The translations under genes were made by a program, and so were the position numbers. The notes beneath the pieces were generated by a model. The model was not told the DNA's origin. It ran no database searches and worked only from the letters and a program-made list of their open reading frames with translations. 64,000 nucleotides of DNA from Nitzschia sp. DOCU1 (Eukaryota > Bacillariophyta > Bacillariophyceae > Bacillariales > Bacillariaceae), in the NCBI GenBank assembly GCA_951394045.1, contig OX595988.1:2991352-3055351 (forward strand). The letters are read 5' to 3'. Of the stretch, positions 28,765 to 38,980 are shown piece after piece. Numbering within the stretch: the first letter of the stretch is position 1; each line of letters begins with the position of its first letter.

Positions 28765-30147
28765 ATGATGAGTACTCGAAAACTTGCCGTACTGTCCGAC
28801 ACTTCCCGTCATAATAACAACATGAATTTGTCCGACCACCAAACCGCCGACGAAGAATCGTCGTCTACACACGAAGAAGACAAACTCGGTCATACCAAAC
28901 AACAATTACAAATGCGATGGTTCATGTCTTGCATTCAGTCGTCTCCTATCTGTCTCTTTTATATGCGACGATATTACGTGGTGTTCCTGGCTTTTACAGC
29001 CATTCTTTCCTTGTATGCCGTAGAAAAGCAAGTACAAGCCTCGAGTCGACGGGGACGAGGTCCTCCACTACCGGCATGGCCGTTGCCTAGTGTGGCATTG
29101 AAGCAAATGTTACCGCCGGCGCCGTTGGATCGACCGAAGCCGAGCTTTGATTCCGCGTCAGGGTGGCCTCGCGTTTCTTATTTTGCCGAATTGCCCTCGG
29201 TGGATGATCCTCTGTGGCCCCCCTTGCCTTCCGAACAAGAAGATCACAACAAAACACACAAAACAACGACAATTTCCACCTGTGTCCCAGGCCTGGCCAA
29301 GGATGTCTATGATGAAAATCGAGTATCCGCCTTTTTACTTTCCAATCAACGCCAAGAAGTCAAGGCCAAGGAACTCATCTTTTTGTTTAGTGACGTGAAT
29401 GCCGTTTTGGACGATAACAAGCCCGACTCCAAAATGACAGGCGAACAGTGGTGCAAAGATGCTCACAAAATTCTGCAAGACTTTCATTCCAATTTAATTG
29501 TCGTGTGCGTTGGAGAACGCATTACGGCCGGTCGAGCCCGTAATGTCTTGGCGCGAGTCGCCACGGCCGATGTGTTGGCTTACATAGATACCGATGATGA
29601 AGAAGAACCCGATCGCAATTCGGTCATTCAACGAGTCTTTGATTGTCATGCACAGCTTAAAATACTGATTCACTCAAATTATGGAACCGGACATGGATTG
29701 TATGGCAAAATACGATATCATCCCTACGATTCGCTCGTTCCAGAAACACTATTACAAGAACAATCACAAGAAACAAGCCCGTCCAGCACCATGGCTACTA
29801 CTTCGACTACAACCACAAGTAGCCAATGTCCCGACGAACAAGAGGGGGTCGAAGTCATTCGAGGTATTGCGCTACGAGAAATGCTGGATCAGACTCAAGA
29901 TGTTCTCAAATTTGGAATTCGGACCGTGGGGGGTATGCGACCGGGGCACTTGGTGGTGCGGCGAAGTGTGATTAGGTATGTACGATCGACGAGCTTGTAC
30001 AAGGGACAAGATTCGCTGTGGGCACGCGATATTATTTATGAATATGGTCGCCGAGATGAAACGGCCATGTTTTTGAATCGACCCTTGACGACCTATTATC
30101 AATCGGGACATTCCTTCAATGTCAATGTGAGAAATAATAAAGGATGA
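28765..30147 (+). CDS. Type II membrane glycosyltransferase, GT2-like (460 aa)
   Basis: Probable Golgi glycosyltransferase. A single membrane anchor near residues 70-90 (YYVVFLAFTAILSLYAVEKQ) is followed by a Pro-rich stem, then a GT-A core: VVCVGERITAGRARNVLARV, a phrase typical of family-2-like enzymes where the donor nucleotide pocket forms, followed by VLAYIDTDDEEEPDR with the DxD metal site. The C-terminal part RTVGGMRPGHLVVRRSV and PLTTYYQSGHSF fits an acceptor-binding half. Start ATG at 28765, with a second at 28768. Donor and acceptor cannot be told. Neighbours at 32.2 and 33.6 kb are a sulfotransferase and another DXD glycosyltransferase, suggesting a small glycan-synthesis cluster. 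Confidence 0.75.
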   Translation: MMSTRKLAVLSDTSRHNNNMNLSDHQTADEESSSTHEEDKLGHTKQQLQMRWFMSCIQSSPICLFYMRRYYVVFLAFTAILSLYAVEKQVQASSRRGRGPPLPAWPLPSVALKQMLPPAPLDRPKPSFDSASGWPRVSYFAELPSVDDPLWPPLPSEQEDHNKTHKTTTISTCVPGLAKDVYDENRVSAFLLSNQRQEVKAKELIFLFSDVNAVLDDNKPDSKMTGEQWCKDAHKILQDFHSNLIVVCVGERITAGRARNVLARVATADVLAYIDTDDEEEPDRNSVIQRVFDCHAQLKILIHSNYGTGHGLYGKIRYHPYDSLVPETLLQEQSQETSPSSTMATTSTTTTSSQCPDEQEGVEVIRGIALREMLDQTQDVLKFGIRTVGGMRPGHLVVRRSVIRYVRSTSLYKGQDSLWARDIIYEYGRRDETAMFLNRPLTTYYQSGHSFNVNVRNNKG

Positions 30148-30938
30148 AAGTACATGATGGTTGGGAACGGATAATGATGTCATGAAACAACAACCATGGC
30201 ATCATTCGTGTCGACCCTGTCGTTTGGTAACTGCCATATCGTGGCACCTATTTTCGAGTCTTGTTGCTATATGCTGGGGGACAGCACTTGCAATGCCGTG
30301 GGGTGCGCGGTGAGCTTGCTCGGATGGCCTGACTACAAGCAGTGACGGCCCCTATGGAGCAACACCACCAACACAACTGACTATGCGTCGCCACACGGAT
30401 CCTCTTGCAAAGTTGGTTGGTAGTTGTAACAGGTGATCAATGACACACATTGGATTAACAACTCTACATTTTAAACCGCGGACGAGAACAATCTTGTAGC
30501 AACTAATTTCTTCAAGTATCGTGCTAGGCTCGAGTAATCTTGTAGCAACGTATTTCTTCAAGTATCGTGCTGGGTAGCTCGAGTGAAGTGCAGCAAAACT
30601 ATTTCGGCCGCAACGCCGACGACATTAGACCTTTTCCCACATTTCCGACTCGTTGGTGGATGGAATGTGGCCACTGCTTTATAAGGATGATTGACGCACA
30701 TGATGCAAGGGTGGGGCCGTTTTTTGAAACATTGGTATTCGGATCGTAAGTGAAAGTTGGCTGGTGGAGTCACACGGATTCCAAGTCCATTTTCTTTGTT
30801 CCCCGTGTCATACGCGTCGCCACCGCCATCGTGCGTTCGCTTGCTTCTCTAGATCTGACGCAAACAGTTATATCTCGTCATGGATTTCTGGTTTGAATAT
30901 AGCTTTGGCGGTCCTCATGGCAAGAATCACATGTATAT
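30148..30938. other. Intergenic with short tandem repeat
   Basis: No gene supported. Contains the two-copy 46-bp repeat listed separately. Confidence 0.5.
30490..30584. repeat. Two-copy tandem repeat, unit about 46 bp
   Basis: 30490-30535 and 30536-30584 share AATCTTGTAGCAAC, then TTTCTTCAAGTATCGTGCT, then CTCGAGT, with a few substitutions and a short insertion in the second copy. Non-coding, between the glycosyltransferase and the NTF2-like gene. Confidence 0.85.
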
Positions 30939-31559
30939 TCAAAGCAACCTTCGAGTCAACTGATAACTAACGATCCCATTGATCCGCCGTACAATCCAAA
31001 ACAAGTACGAGTCCCAGTACGGAATTCCATTCCATTGTTCTTGAAGTTTCATGACCACAAATTCACTTTCTGGTACATCCTTGCGTTGACGGAGTTGGAC
31101 CGTCACGATTAACAAGGACGGCAACACGACACGACCATTCATGTATTCTTGATGCAAGGCATACGATATAGCAATCGCTTCTCCCAACGGTTGGACATGA
31201 ACACAACGGGGAGGTGATAAGGATCGTGGCTGTAACTTGGTCAATGCTCGAAAGGCTTCTCTCACTTCGTCTGCGCCATGACATTGTGCGGCTGGATCTT
31301 CAAAGGTAATGGTATCCAAGAGTTTGACGTGGAGCTGCTGGGAAACACCACGGCCAGTATATAGGCAAGTGACAAATTCCGTCACATAATCGTAATGTCG
31401 AGCATCAAAGGTTTCTTTGATTGGTTTGTTCAACAAGGGTGAGGGAGTTCCGCCCAAACGACCCGAGGCGTAGCCCAACGATGCCATGGTCAAGATGATT
31501 TGAGTTCCCACGGCAGCCGTCAACCCCGATCGGATAGTTCCCAGGACATATAAGACCAT
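30939..31559 (-). CDS. Small membrane protein with NTF2/SnoaL-like domain (206 aa)
   Basis: The first ATG in the frame is at 31559 (MVLYVLGTIRSG); the frame continues open upstream to about 31682, where a TTTCTTTAG acceptor-like site lies, so a 5' exon may be missing. The N-terminus is hydrophobic with one or two membrane segments (VLYVLGTIRSGLTAAVGTQI). The body (HYDYVTEFVTCLYTGRGVSQ, LLDTITFEDPAAQCHGADEV) has the alpha+beta pattern and ...DP.....G...I.E.F...T spacing of SnoaL/NTF2-like folds seen in several plant and algal uncharacterised proteins. C-terminal WNGIPYWDSYLFWIVRRING fits the same fold. No catalytic claim. Confidence 0.6.
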   Translation of the reverse strand: MVLYVLGTIRSGLTAAVGTQIILTMASLGYASGRLGGTPSPLLNKPIKETFDARHYDYVTEFVTCLYTGRGVSQQLHVKLLDTITFEDPAAQCHGADEVREAFRALTKLQPRSLSPPRCVHVQPLGEAIAISYALHQEYMNGRVVLPSLLIVTVQLRQRKDVPESEFVVMKLQEQWNGIPYWDSYLFWIVRRINGIVSYQLTRRLL

Positions 31560-32234
31560 TGTGACGACCAAGACTTTTACTGGCGTAGGTAGAAATGAGG
31601 ACCAATGTTGATGATAGCTTCTTTTGCTTTCTGAATGACTAGTTGCTGTTGTCGTCACCTTGAGATGACGGCGATGCCGAAACTAAAGAAAGATGAGGCC
31701 ACCACAAAACGAAAAAAGATCGCATCCAAAACGTCATCGGCGCGCCAGCACGTAAGCATTAGCGCACGACGGAAGGTGGACAGATGCCAGGGGACGACCA
31801 CCTTGACACCTGTCACTCACCAGATGACAAGTCAGAGAAAAAGTAGCTAGCTTCCGAAGGCAACCCCGATGAGTTGTGAGAGTCACAATCTCAACAGAGC
31901 TGAACAAGATTAAGACCCCTTTTGATTGTTGTAGCAATTTTAAAACGTTGTTTCTAATTTGCTCACAATGGCTTCTACTACCTCTACCGTCAATCGAAGA
32001 AGTCACTTTAATCTATTGAATCGTAAGCCGCACTATTCTTCTGCTAACCGCTTTTCTCGCTGCGACAATGAGACGAAGGAAAATTGCGGAATCGGACATG
32101 ATGTCCATACTCTTACCTTACCGGGCGGGGCGATACCACTCTCCACCGGTCGAGCACATACTTTAGCAATGTGCACCACACCTTGCTATGCTTCGTGGTG
32201 ACATCAACGACACAATCCAGCCCTGAGGAGGAGG
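31560..32234. promoter_or_regulatory. Divergent promoter region, NTF2-like / sulfotransferase
   Basis: Divergent starts. A possible missing first exon of the NTF2-like gene would be on the minus strand here. Nothing else recognised. Confidence 0.35.
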
Positions 32235-33524
32235 ATGAGCGGGTGCAAGCGAATCAAGCCAGTGCTTCTTTTTGCTGTGATTGCCCTGGCGGCGCTTGTT
32301 TCGAGTTCCAACTATTGGAACGTCAAGACGTACTTGGAAGCACCGATGCAGGTTGTAAGTGTCGGTGAGATTAGGACAAGAAGTACTACGGCCCCAAAAG
32401 ACGTCGAGACTCGTCCAGCACCCTCGAGTCCCTCGAATTCTACGATAAGGCCAAGGAGTACGCCAGAACCTCCGTTTCGCGTCAATCGTTATCCTCCCAA
32501 GTCTCCGTTTTTGTATGACAATGCGTATCAGCAGACGGGGGGTCCATTACCCATGGATCCTACGGAACATTGGCAAGATCCCCACTTGTGGCGATTTATC
32601 GACAATACCACCTGTCTCGACAGCGACCCACCCGCATTGTGGCAATATCGAGCTCCGTATGCCATTTTATTGGGTGCCATGAAAGCAGGAACTCATGCCG
32701 TTATCGAATCACTCTGGGAACATCCTCAAGTAGTACGTACCGGGAATTGGGAATTGCACTTTTTTGATTCGCCCACCAAAGCGATTCGAAGTGACAAGGG
32801 CATTCATCGCAACGTGACTCTGAAAAACTATGCACACGCCGTACAAAAAGCTGTGGGGTGGAACCTATCCATGATGGAGACGTCCTTTGTTCCTAACGAC
32901 ATGATTATGGTGGAAAGTTCTCCGAAATATTTGATCCATAGCGATCGCATTCCGGATTTCATTTTGTGTGTGACTCCTTGGGCCAAGTTGCTGGCGATTC
33001 TCCGAGATCCCCTTGAGCGTGTCGAATCACATTATCGTTTTGAGGATGAAAATCGACACTCCTCTAATAAATCCATGGTCGATTGGCGCGTTTGGATCCA
33101 AGATGATTTGCGATTGTTACAACAAGCTGGCGTTTTGAATGCTACTACGCCACAAGAAGAATATATAGCGTGGAAAACCTATCAACGACGACCCCATTCT
33201 CAACAAATTATAGGGCGGGGCTTGTATATTATTCAGCTAGAGCAGTATTGGCAAGCCATGGATCGAGTGGGGAAACCTCGGTCTGACTTTTGGGTCATGC
33301 AATCGGAACATTTTCACAAGGACCGCCAAGGCGAATACAATCGCTTGCTGGAATTTTTGGAATTGCCGCCCCACCAATTGTTCAATGCTTCTCAGGAAAT
33401 TCACAAAACCAACAGCCAAGCGACACGCATGCCAATGTCCATTCGACAACAACTTTTAGACTTGTATCGGCCATACAATGAACGTCTCTACAAAGCACTA
33501 GGGTGGGAGCGTGTTTGGGATTGA
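32235..33524 (+). CDS. Type II membrane sulfotransferase (429 aa)
   Basis: Golgi-type carbohydrate sulfotransferase using PAPS. Short cytosolic tail, membrane anchor at about residues 9-25 (VLLFAVIALAALVSSSNYW), Ser/Pro-rich stem, catalytic domain from about residue 145. The 5'-phosphosulfate loop is ILLGAMKAGTHAV (family GxxKxGT), and the 3'-phosphate motif LAILRDPLERVESHYRF matches RDPxxRxxSxY of heparan-sulfate-type enzymes. A base Glu/His candidate lies in NWELHFFD. Full length, single exon, ATG at 32235. Convergent with the glycosyltransferase at 33609. Likely acceptor is a cell-wall or secreted polysaccharide (inference). Confidence 0.88.
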   Translation: MSGCKRIKPVLLFAVIALAALVSSSNYWNVKTYLEAPMQVVSVGEIRTRSTTAPKDVETRPAPSSPSNSTIRPRSTPEPPFRVNRYPPKSPFLYDNAYQQTGGPLPMDPTEHWQDPHLWRFIDNTTCLDSDPPALWQYRAPYAILLGAMKAGTHAVIESLWEHPQVVRTGNWELHFFDSPTKAIRSDKGIHRNVTLKNYAHAVQKAVGWNLSMMETSFVPNDMIMVESSPKYLIHSDRIPDFILCVTPWAKLLAILRDPLERVESHYRFEDENRHSSNKSMVDWRVWIQDDLRLLQQAGVLNATTPQEEYIAWKTYQRRPHSQQIIGRGLYIIQLEQYWQAMDRVGKPRSDFWVMQSEHFHKDRQGEYNRLLEFLELPPHQLFNASQEIHKTNSQATRMPMSIRQQLLDLYRPYNERLYKALGWERVWD

Positions 33525-33608
33525 ACGAGCAGGTGGGCGATTACGCCGCTTTGGGGGCAAGTGGATTCATCTCGGTATAGATAATCTAGAGCTAAAAGCA
33601 GTTGTTTG

Positions 33609-34595
33609 CTAGAGTACCGAACGAACTATATCGTAGCTACTGACTGCCGTTTGATTCAAAGTCTTGTGACCAGCACAAATATTTCTCCAGCCCTCCAACC
33701 ATGTTTGTGCTAGTTTTGTTCGATGTTTTGGATGTCGATCCAAACTGTCCAAAGAATGTTGCGGAGCCATTTGCAACGCTTTGGGGCTGACATGAACGAC
33801 CCATCGGTTGCGAATGTTGCGTGCCTGACAATCGAGCGGATTTTGACTCACTACGGGATCGTTGCGACCGTAGGGCATTAGTACATGTTTGGCGGTCAAG
33901 GGCGCGGGGGATTGTTTACCGTAGTCTTTGACAAGATTGTTGATTCCCAAGGAATCGGTCCAAAACGTTAATGATTGGTTGGTCGTAATCCTTGAACTTT
34001 GCTGATGAGTTGCCATGGCGTCTTGTAGGAGAGCCCTTAATGTCGTCAACCATTCGTCTCCCATTCCACTAGCCAGAGTAGGAGATACAATATCATGGAC
34101 TGTTATTCGACCGTTGTTGGGCAATTCCATGCCGTCCTGTGGTAACCCCGCCAGAGGGACAACGTCATAGTCGGCATACCATCCTCCACCAATGGCAGCC
34201 ATGGCCATCCAACGATGAAAGAGAACGCGGCTCCAAGGATCTAGACGCAAATCATCCACCAGTTTCTCCATTTCCGAATAATATCCTTCCAGTTTTTCGG
34301 TAGCAGCAGCAATATCCTTGGGACCCAAAACGATTGGAGTCCACCCCGCATTCGTCCATTGTTGCTTCCAAAATTCCAACAACGTTTGGTCGTCATGGTC
34401 CGACATTCCAGTGGTTCGAAGACTGGAAGGGATCGTCTCAAAATACGTGTAGATTGTAGCATTGTGACCGCCAATTTCAGGCAGGGATGCATCGCCGCTT
34501 TGTGCCAAAACCAGGGTTATGGCTGTGAACACCAACCAAGTTTGGATGGCAAAGAATTTCAGTGTAGCAGCATTGGATCGCGTCCAGCCCAGCAT
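33609..34595 (-). CDS. DXD-type glycosyltransferase, GT32-like (328 aa)
   Basis: Start at MLGWTRSNAATLKFF, the first ATG in frame, which begins a signal-anchor (FAIQTWLVFTAITLVLA). The core contains DLRLDPWSRVLFHRWMAMAAIGGGWYADYDVVPL: an R/H helix followed by GGxYxDxD, the hallmark of the 'glycosyltransferase sugar-binding region with DXD motif' (alpha-1,6-mannosyltransferase Och1 and alpha-1,4-GalT relatives). Substrate is unknown. C-terminal HVSPKALQMAPQHSL continues the catalytic domain. Convergent with the sulfotransferase, only 84 bp apart; likely overlapping 3' UTRs. Confidence 0.8.
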   Translation of the reverse strand: MLGWTRSNAATLKFFAIQTWLVFTAITLVLAQSGDASLPEIGGHNATIYTYFETIPSSLRTTGMSDHDDQTLLEFWKQQWTNAGWTPIVLGPKDIAAATEKLEGYYSEMEKLVDDLRLDPWSRVLFHRWMAMAAIGGGWYADYDVVPLAGLPQDGMELPNNGRITVHDIVSPTLASGMGDEWLTTLRALLQDAMATHQQSSRITTNQSLTFWTDSLGINNLVKDYGKQSPAPLTAKHVLMPYGRNDPVVSQNPLDCQARNIRNRWVVHVSPKALQMAPQHSLDSLDRHPKHRTKLAQTWLEGWRNICAGHKTLNQTAVSSYDIVRSVL

Positions 34596-35838
34596 TTTGT
34601 TCGTTGCAAAGAAAGAGAATCTAGCTTTACCGCAACACTCGGTCAATCATAGCAGGAGGATGTTGTCCGAGACGCAATGGAACTAACGCTCAATAAACAA
34701 TTCTTTGTAGATGCCGTTGCAATGACGACGTGAAACAACGGGACCTTTGATGATGATTCATTCCTTCATCTCTCTCCCGCGCCTGTGTCATTTTTTTGCT
34801 CTTCCACGTGGCATCACCAGGCGAAACGCGGTCAATCACCAACAACAATGGCCTTTTATCGCTGTAGCGCTAATAATAGAACGCAAAAGATGACCGCCGG
34901 TCATTGCTTTTGAAGGCTACCGGCACCGAAATTCAGCATCGCGTTCCACAGTACAGTACGAACACAATTCAAAATTGCATGCTATTTGTTATTATCATTA
35001 TGCTATCGGGCCATCCAGCCGGTTTGAAGAACAGCTTTCAAACATGCCATATGTAACTGGTAATAGCTGGCCAGGCTGGCTTGACAAAAATGTTCTGATG
35101 GTAATATCGAAGGCTACGTGGTATATTTTTCCCGCCAGTCCCGTAGTTGAGGACGAAGCAATGTGTTATTGCTTCCAACACCTCTTTTTTATTTAACTCC
35201 CTCTATTCTGGTATCGGCGTTCGCCTAAATATACTTTAAATTCACGAGCGCCGCAAATCGTGTAATCAATATATGACAAAAGATTTTCGCTTTTGTTCTT
35301 TAGTTCCGAAAGCGCACTCCCACCGGGAGATTTGCAATTCCCTGCTATGTACCAGGTACAATACGATACTACTTTGAGCATCTCGCACCTACCGGTAGTT
35401 TTCAAGTCTCTCTACGATACACCGGAAGCAGGAGACTGGTAATAGTGGGGTAGGAAATACCCTAGGAATGGGGAGAGCTGAGATCGTGCAATTTAAGACT
35501 ACCTACTATGAGGAGCAGCATGGAAAAGGAGGGCAGCATCATCGGGGCTTCTAGTACCCTGCTCTACTACTAGTATCGCTGCTTTAATAGTAGTATTAGA
35601 TACTACCAGCAAGATCTTGCTTGTTTGAATATGATGCTTCGTCATACAAGCAAAGCTAGAAACCTAATAGAGGAATGAATCACTTGAAATACAGCAGTAG
35701 CCTACTTTTACATTGTTCTTGATGCAACGGATAGTGAGCCGTCGGTACTTCCTGCTTCCTTAGGTACGGTGTAGTAGTTCCGGCGGCGACACCACCATGT
35801 CGGATACCATGCCGTCTTTCCCCTCCGGTCCTTGCTAT
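34596..35838. other. Intergenic with palindromes
   Basis: No gene supported. It holds TACCAGGTA (35350-35358), TACCGGTA (35390-35397), the 16-mer GGCTACCGGCACCGAA (34915-34930, also at 51597-51612) and a stretch of degenerate TAGTA repeats about 35540-35620. Confidence 0.5.
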
Positions 35839-36891
35839 TCACTTTGGAATCAGACCAAGCTTGATTCCGTACTTGAACATGACACAGCCCACACAAAAGT
35901 CTAAAAAGCCCTCCATTCCTGATGCGATAGCAAGTCCACCCATGAAAGCGGTTCCCGCGTAGTCAATACCAAGCAAAAAGAACAGCGACCCTAGCCCCGA
36001 GAACATCACCCCGCACATTGTGGCGAACTGTTTTGGTCTGCCATGCCTTGGCTTGGGTTCAAGGGGCATTGTAAGCAAGGTCGCGATACGTCCCAAAAGA
36101 GAGAAGCGGGAACCAGCCAATAGCCGTAGGATAAAGTCAAAGAATAGAATATACGCAATATAGGAGGACCATGCTGCCCAGTAAACGGCTGCTGCGGAGA
36201 TCGCACTGCTGATGGAGGTCATGATTCCTGTAGCGCGGATAACATGGGCATTCACTGTGACAGGGAACCAGAAAAGAGGTTCGATCCCAATATTCGACTT
36301 GGTGAGGAACTCTTCGCATCGATCAGCTTGTGTGAGGCCCTTGAGATACTCGTCCTGAAGTCTCCCCGAGGCATACAATTTATTTACATCCTCGAAGCCG
36401 CCGAGGAATTCTCCTTTGACGTAGATGACGGGCACAGTATCATGCCTCGTCTTCTCCTGGACATGTTTCAGGATGGCTTTGCCTAGGGGGTGGATGTCCA
36501 CCTCGATGGAGTGGATTGACACCTTCATTTGGTGTAGTAGAAACTGTTGGGCATCGAGAGAGAAGAGGCACCAAGTCTTGTTGAACATAACGACCGGGTG
36601 CGCTTGGATCAAGGAGTCCACCTTTTCCCCTAGCGTATTTCCCTTGTAGCACTCGAGATCTGTAATCACAGTAACGGTACATTCTTTTACTTCTGCTGGT
36701 GGGCTGCTCTGAGGGTTCGATTGCGATTCGACGTCATGGTGTGTCGATTCGGTTGCTTTTGATTCCATATCACTACTCTTGCTTTTGTCGTTATCGCCTA
36801 CCGATGTCTCACTCAGAACACCAGCAAAGTCAATGCTGACGGCAGATTTGGTGGACTGGCAAGCGTCGGTCGTTGCTTGATCTGAAGCCAT
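35839..36891 (-). CDS. Glutaredoxin-DUF4395 membrane fusion, copy A (350 aa)
   Basis: N-terminal disordered 1-75, glutaredoxin fold about 80-190, then an integral-membrane DUF4395 region about 205-350. In the Grx, the active site is K-T-W-C108-L-F-S111, so it is CLFS instead of CPYC or CGFS, with only the first Cys; the glutathione-binding TVP (152-154) and GGFEDV (164-169) are intact, so the fold should bind glutathione. The membrane part has several hydrophobic segments and ends with FLDFCVGCVMFKYG, whose CVGC is the conserved CxxC-type pair of DUF4395. Single exon, ATG at 36891. Tandem with the 37832-38980 paralogue on the same strand. Membrane-linked thiol redox role is inference. Confidence 0.85.
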   Translation of the reverse strand: MASDQATTDACQSTKSAVSIDFAGVLSETSVGDNDKSKSSDMESKATESTHHDVESQSNPQSSPPAEVKECTVTVITDLECYKGNTLGEKVDSLIQAHPVVMFNKTWCLFSLDAQQFLLHQMKVSIHSIEVDIHPLGKAILKHVQEKTRHDTVPVIYVKGEFLGGFEDVNKLYASGRLQDEYLKGLTQADRCEEFLTKSNIGIEPLFWFPVTVNAHVIRATGIMTSISSAISAAAVYWAAWSSYIAYILFFDFILRLLAGSRFSLLGRIATLLTMPLEPKPRHGRPKQFATMCGVMFSGLGSLFFLLGIDYAGTAFMGGLAIASGMEGFLDFCVGCVMFKYGIKLGLIPK

Positions 36892-37831
36892 GATGAATAA
36901 TAACTACCGTTTGGGCAATGTAAGGCAATTATTTTTGGGTTCTTTGAGGACGAGGTGAGAGGGGGCAGCTACTGTAGAGTTTTATGACAGATTCGCTACA
37001 TTTCTGATTGCTGGGCCCAAATCATCATCGGGCTTAGATGACATTCTACCAACGCATTTTTTAGCGCTCAAAAGCTTCACACTGAATTCTCACTATCCTA
37101 CGGTAGATACGGTAGTTCTTTTCTACCACGCTTATTGGGTCGATGCCACCATTTGCTTTCGTAGCAATCTGGTAGGTTCGCAGCACGTCGACGAAGAGAA
37201 ACAAATTGAACATACAATAAAGAACTGCAATCTTCTTGGGCGTTTTCGAACAAGGGCTTCGCTGTTTCGCTCGTGATGAGGGTTATATAAGATATGTCAC
37301 ACAGGCACAACAATCCGCATGATAAGAAGGCAAGACTGAAGGAGCCTGGCGATCTTGAACATCCATCGATGATTTATGCATCATCAGAACCGCGGGAGAT
37401 GAGTTTTAGTAGGATATCATACCCATCCTCACCTTCCAGACGCTCGTCGTTCCTCTGCCAGCCTTTCTTGCAACAGCATTGAGGAAGTACAGTACTGTAG
37501 TTGGAGCGGCATACAAATATTGATAGGACACCGTTCTGTCTACATATCTCCAATCCAAACGACTGCGACCCGTTTGCCTGCACCGGAGTCCTCGTTCTGA
37601 TACTGAACTGAAGCAAATGATGATATGTAGCACGACTATCTTGGCACCATTTTAGCCCAAAGCAATCTACAAACACGTTGTATTCTGGCTTACCCGTCGG
37701 CTTCAAGAACGAATCTCCAGTATCAATGATGGGCCTGCGCCTCCTCATGGGTGTCCTCCCGAAGAAGTGAACTTGTGATAATTACCTATACTAGGCAACA
37801 ATACGAATCATGAACCGCATGCTAAAGAATG
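36892..37831. other. Spacer between the two Grx-DUF4395 genes
   Basis: Presumed promoter of copy A and 3' flank of copy B. Contains CTACGGTAG (37098-37106). Nothing else recognised. Confidence 0.45.
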
Positions 37832-38980
37832 TCACGTTTGCACTAGCCCAAACTTCACCAAGTACTTGAAAATGAAGCAGCCAACACAGAAGTCAAGAAA
37901 ACCCTCTTTGCGGTTCAACAAGAAAGTGGTGTGAGAAGAACAATAGATGAATTCGATAAAAAGATCCCGCATTTCTTCCATCAAGTTGTGGCACTTACCA
38001 GCCCCTGTTGCGATCGCAAGCCCACCCATGAAGACACTTCCGACGACGTTGTGATATGGGAAGGATACGGAGAAAAAAATTGAACCCAAGAGCGCAAAAG
38101 TAAAGCCGCACATTGCCGCGAACTGTTTCGGTCGGCCGACCCGGATCTGAGGCTCCATCGGCATTGCCAATACCATGGCGATGCGACCTAGCGGAGAAAG
38201 TCTCGCCCCAGCGAACAGTCTCAGCAAAAAGTCACCAGCAATAGCGTAAGCAATGTACGCTCCCCAGGAATCCAGGTGGACAAAGCCAGCAGCGGCCATG
38301 GAGCAAAAGCACGTGAGCATGCCTGTGATCCGAACGACATGACCATTGACTTTCTCGGGGTACCAGAAAAGTGGTTTTGTCGAGAGGTGAGCTTTATTCA
38401 AGTAATCCTCACACTGGTCAGCCTGAGAGAGGCCAGTGAGGTATTCTCGCTCGAGCTTGCCGGACGCGTACATCGCGTTCACGTCCTCGAATCCCCCCAA
38501 GAAATCACCCTTGATGAAGATAACAGGAACCGTTTCTTGCCCGGTCTTCTCAATAAGATACTTGTGGATAGCCTTGCCATCATGATGTGTGTCCAATTCA
38601 ATTACGTGCACAGAAATACTAAACGTATTCAGCATGAAATTTTGTGCGTCAATCGAGAAAAGACACCAGCTCTTGCTGAAAATTGCGACAGGGTGGGTCT
38701 GGGTGAATGATTCTAAACGCTCCCCCAGGGTATCTCCGGCGTAAGTAGACAGATCTGTCACCAGAATTCTCTCCGGTGCCTTGGGTGCCTCAATATCAGC
38801 TGTGCTTTTCTCCGACGAGTCGTTCAGGTCTGCTGTCTTGACCGTCTCGGTTCTCCCGGTGTCCTTCTTGTTGTGCCGCTCTTGAGAATCTGATGGGTCG
38901 TGGCTTGTAATAGATCCAGTGTGATCAACCGTTCGGATGGATCTCTTGTTCATATTCTGGAAGGCTTCGAGGGCGTCCAT
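37832..38980 (-). CDS. Glutaredoxin-DUF4395 membrane fusion, copy B (spliced)
   Basis: Paralogue of 35839-36891 with the same order of parts: charged leader, Grx with SWCLFS active site, TVPVIFIKGDFLGGFEDV, DUF4395 membrane segments ending FCVGCFIFKYL. Two exons, 37999-38980 and 37832-37905. The 93-bp intron (37906-37998, GTAAGT...AAAG) is placed by alignment to copy A: splicing gives TGAEGFLDF where copy A has SGMEGFLDF. The intron is a multiple of three and has no stop, so unspliced message would insert 31 residues before the CxxC motif. Start taken at MDALEAFQNM; the frame extends 35 codons upstream but without an ATG. Copy A has no intron at this point. Confidence 0.82.
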   Translation of the reverse strand: MDALEAFQNMNKRSIRTVDHTGSITSHDPSDSQERHNKKDTGRTETVKTADLNDSSEKSTADIEAPKAPERILVTDLSTYAGDTLGERLESFTQTHPVAIFSKSWCLFSIDAQNFMLNTFSISVHVIELDTHHDGKAIHKYLIEKTGQETVPVIFIKGDFLGGFEDVNAMYASGKLEREYLTGLSQADQCEDYLNKAHLSTKPLFWYPEKVNGHVVRITGMLTCFCSMAAAGFVHLDSWGAYIAYAIAGDFLLRLFAGARLSPLGRIAMVLAMPMEPQIRVGRPKQFAAMCGFTFALLGSIFFSVSFPYHNVVGSVFMGGLAIATGAGKCHNLMEEMRDLFIEFIYCSSHTTFLLNRKEGFLDFCVGCFIFKYLVKFGLVQT

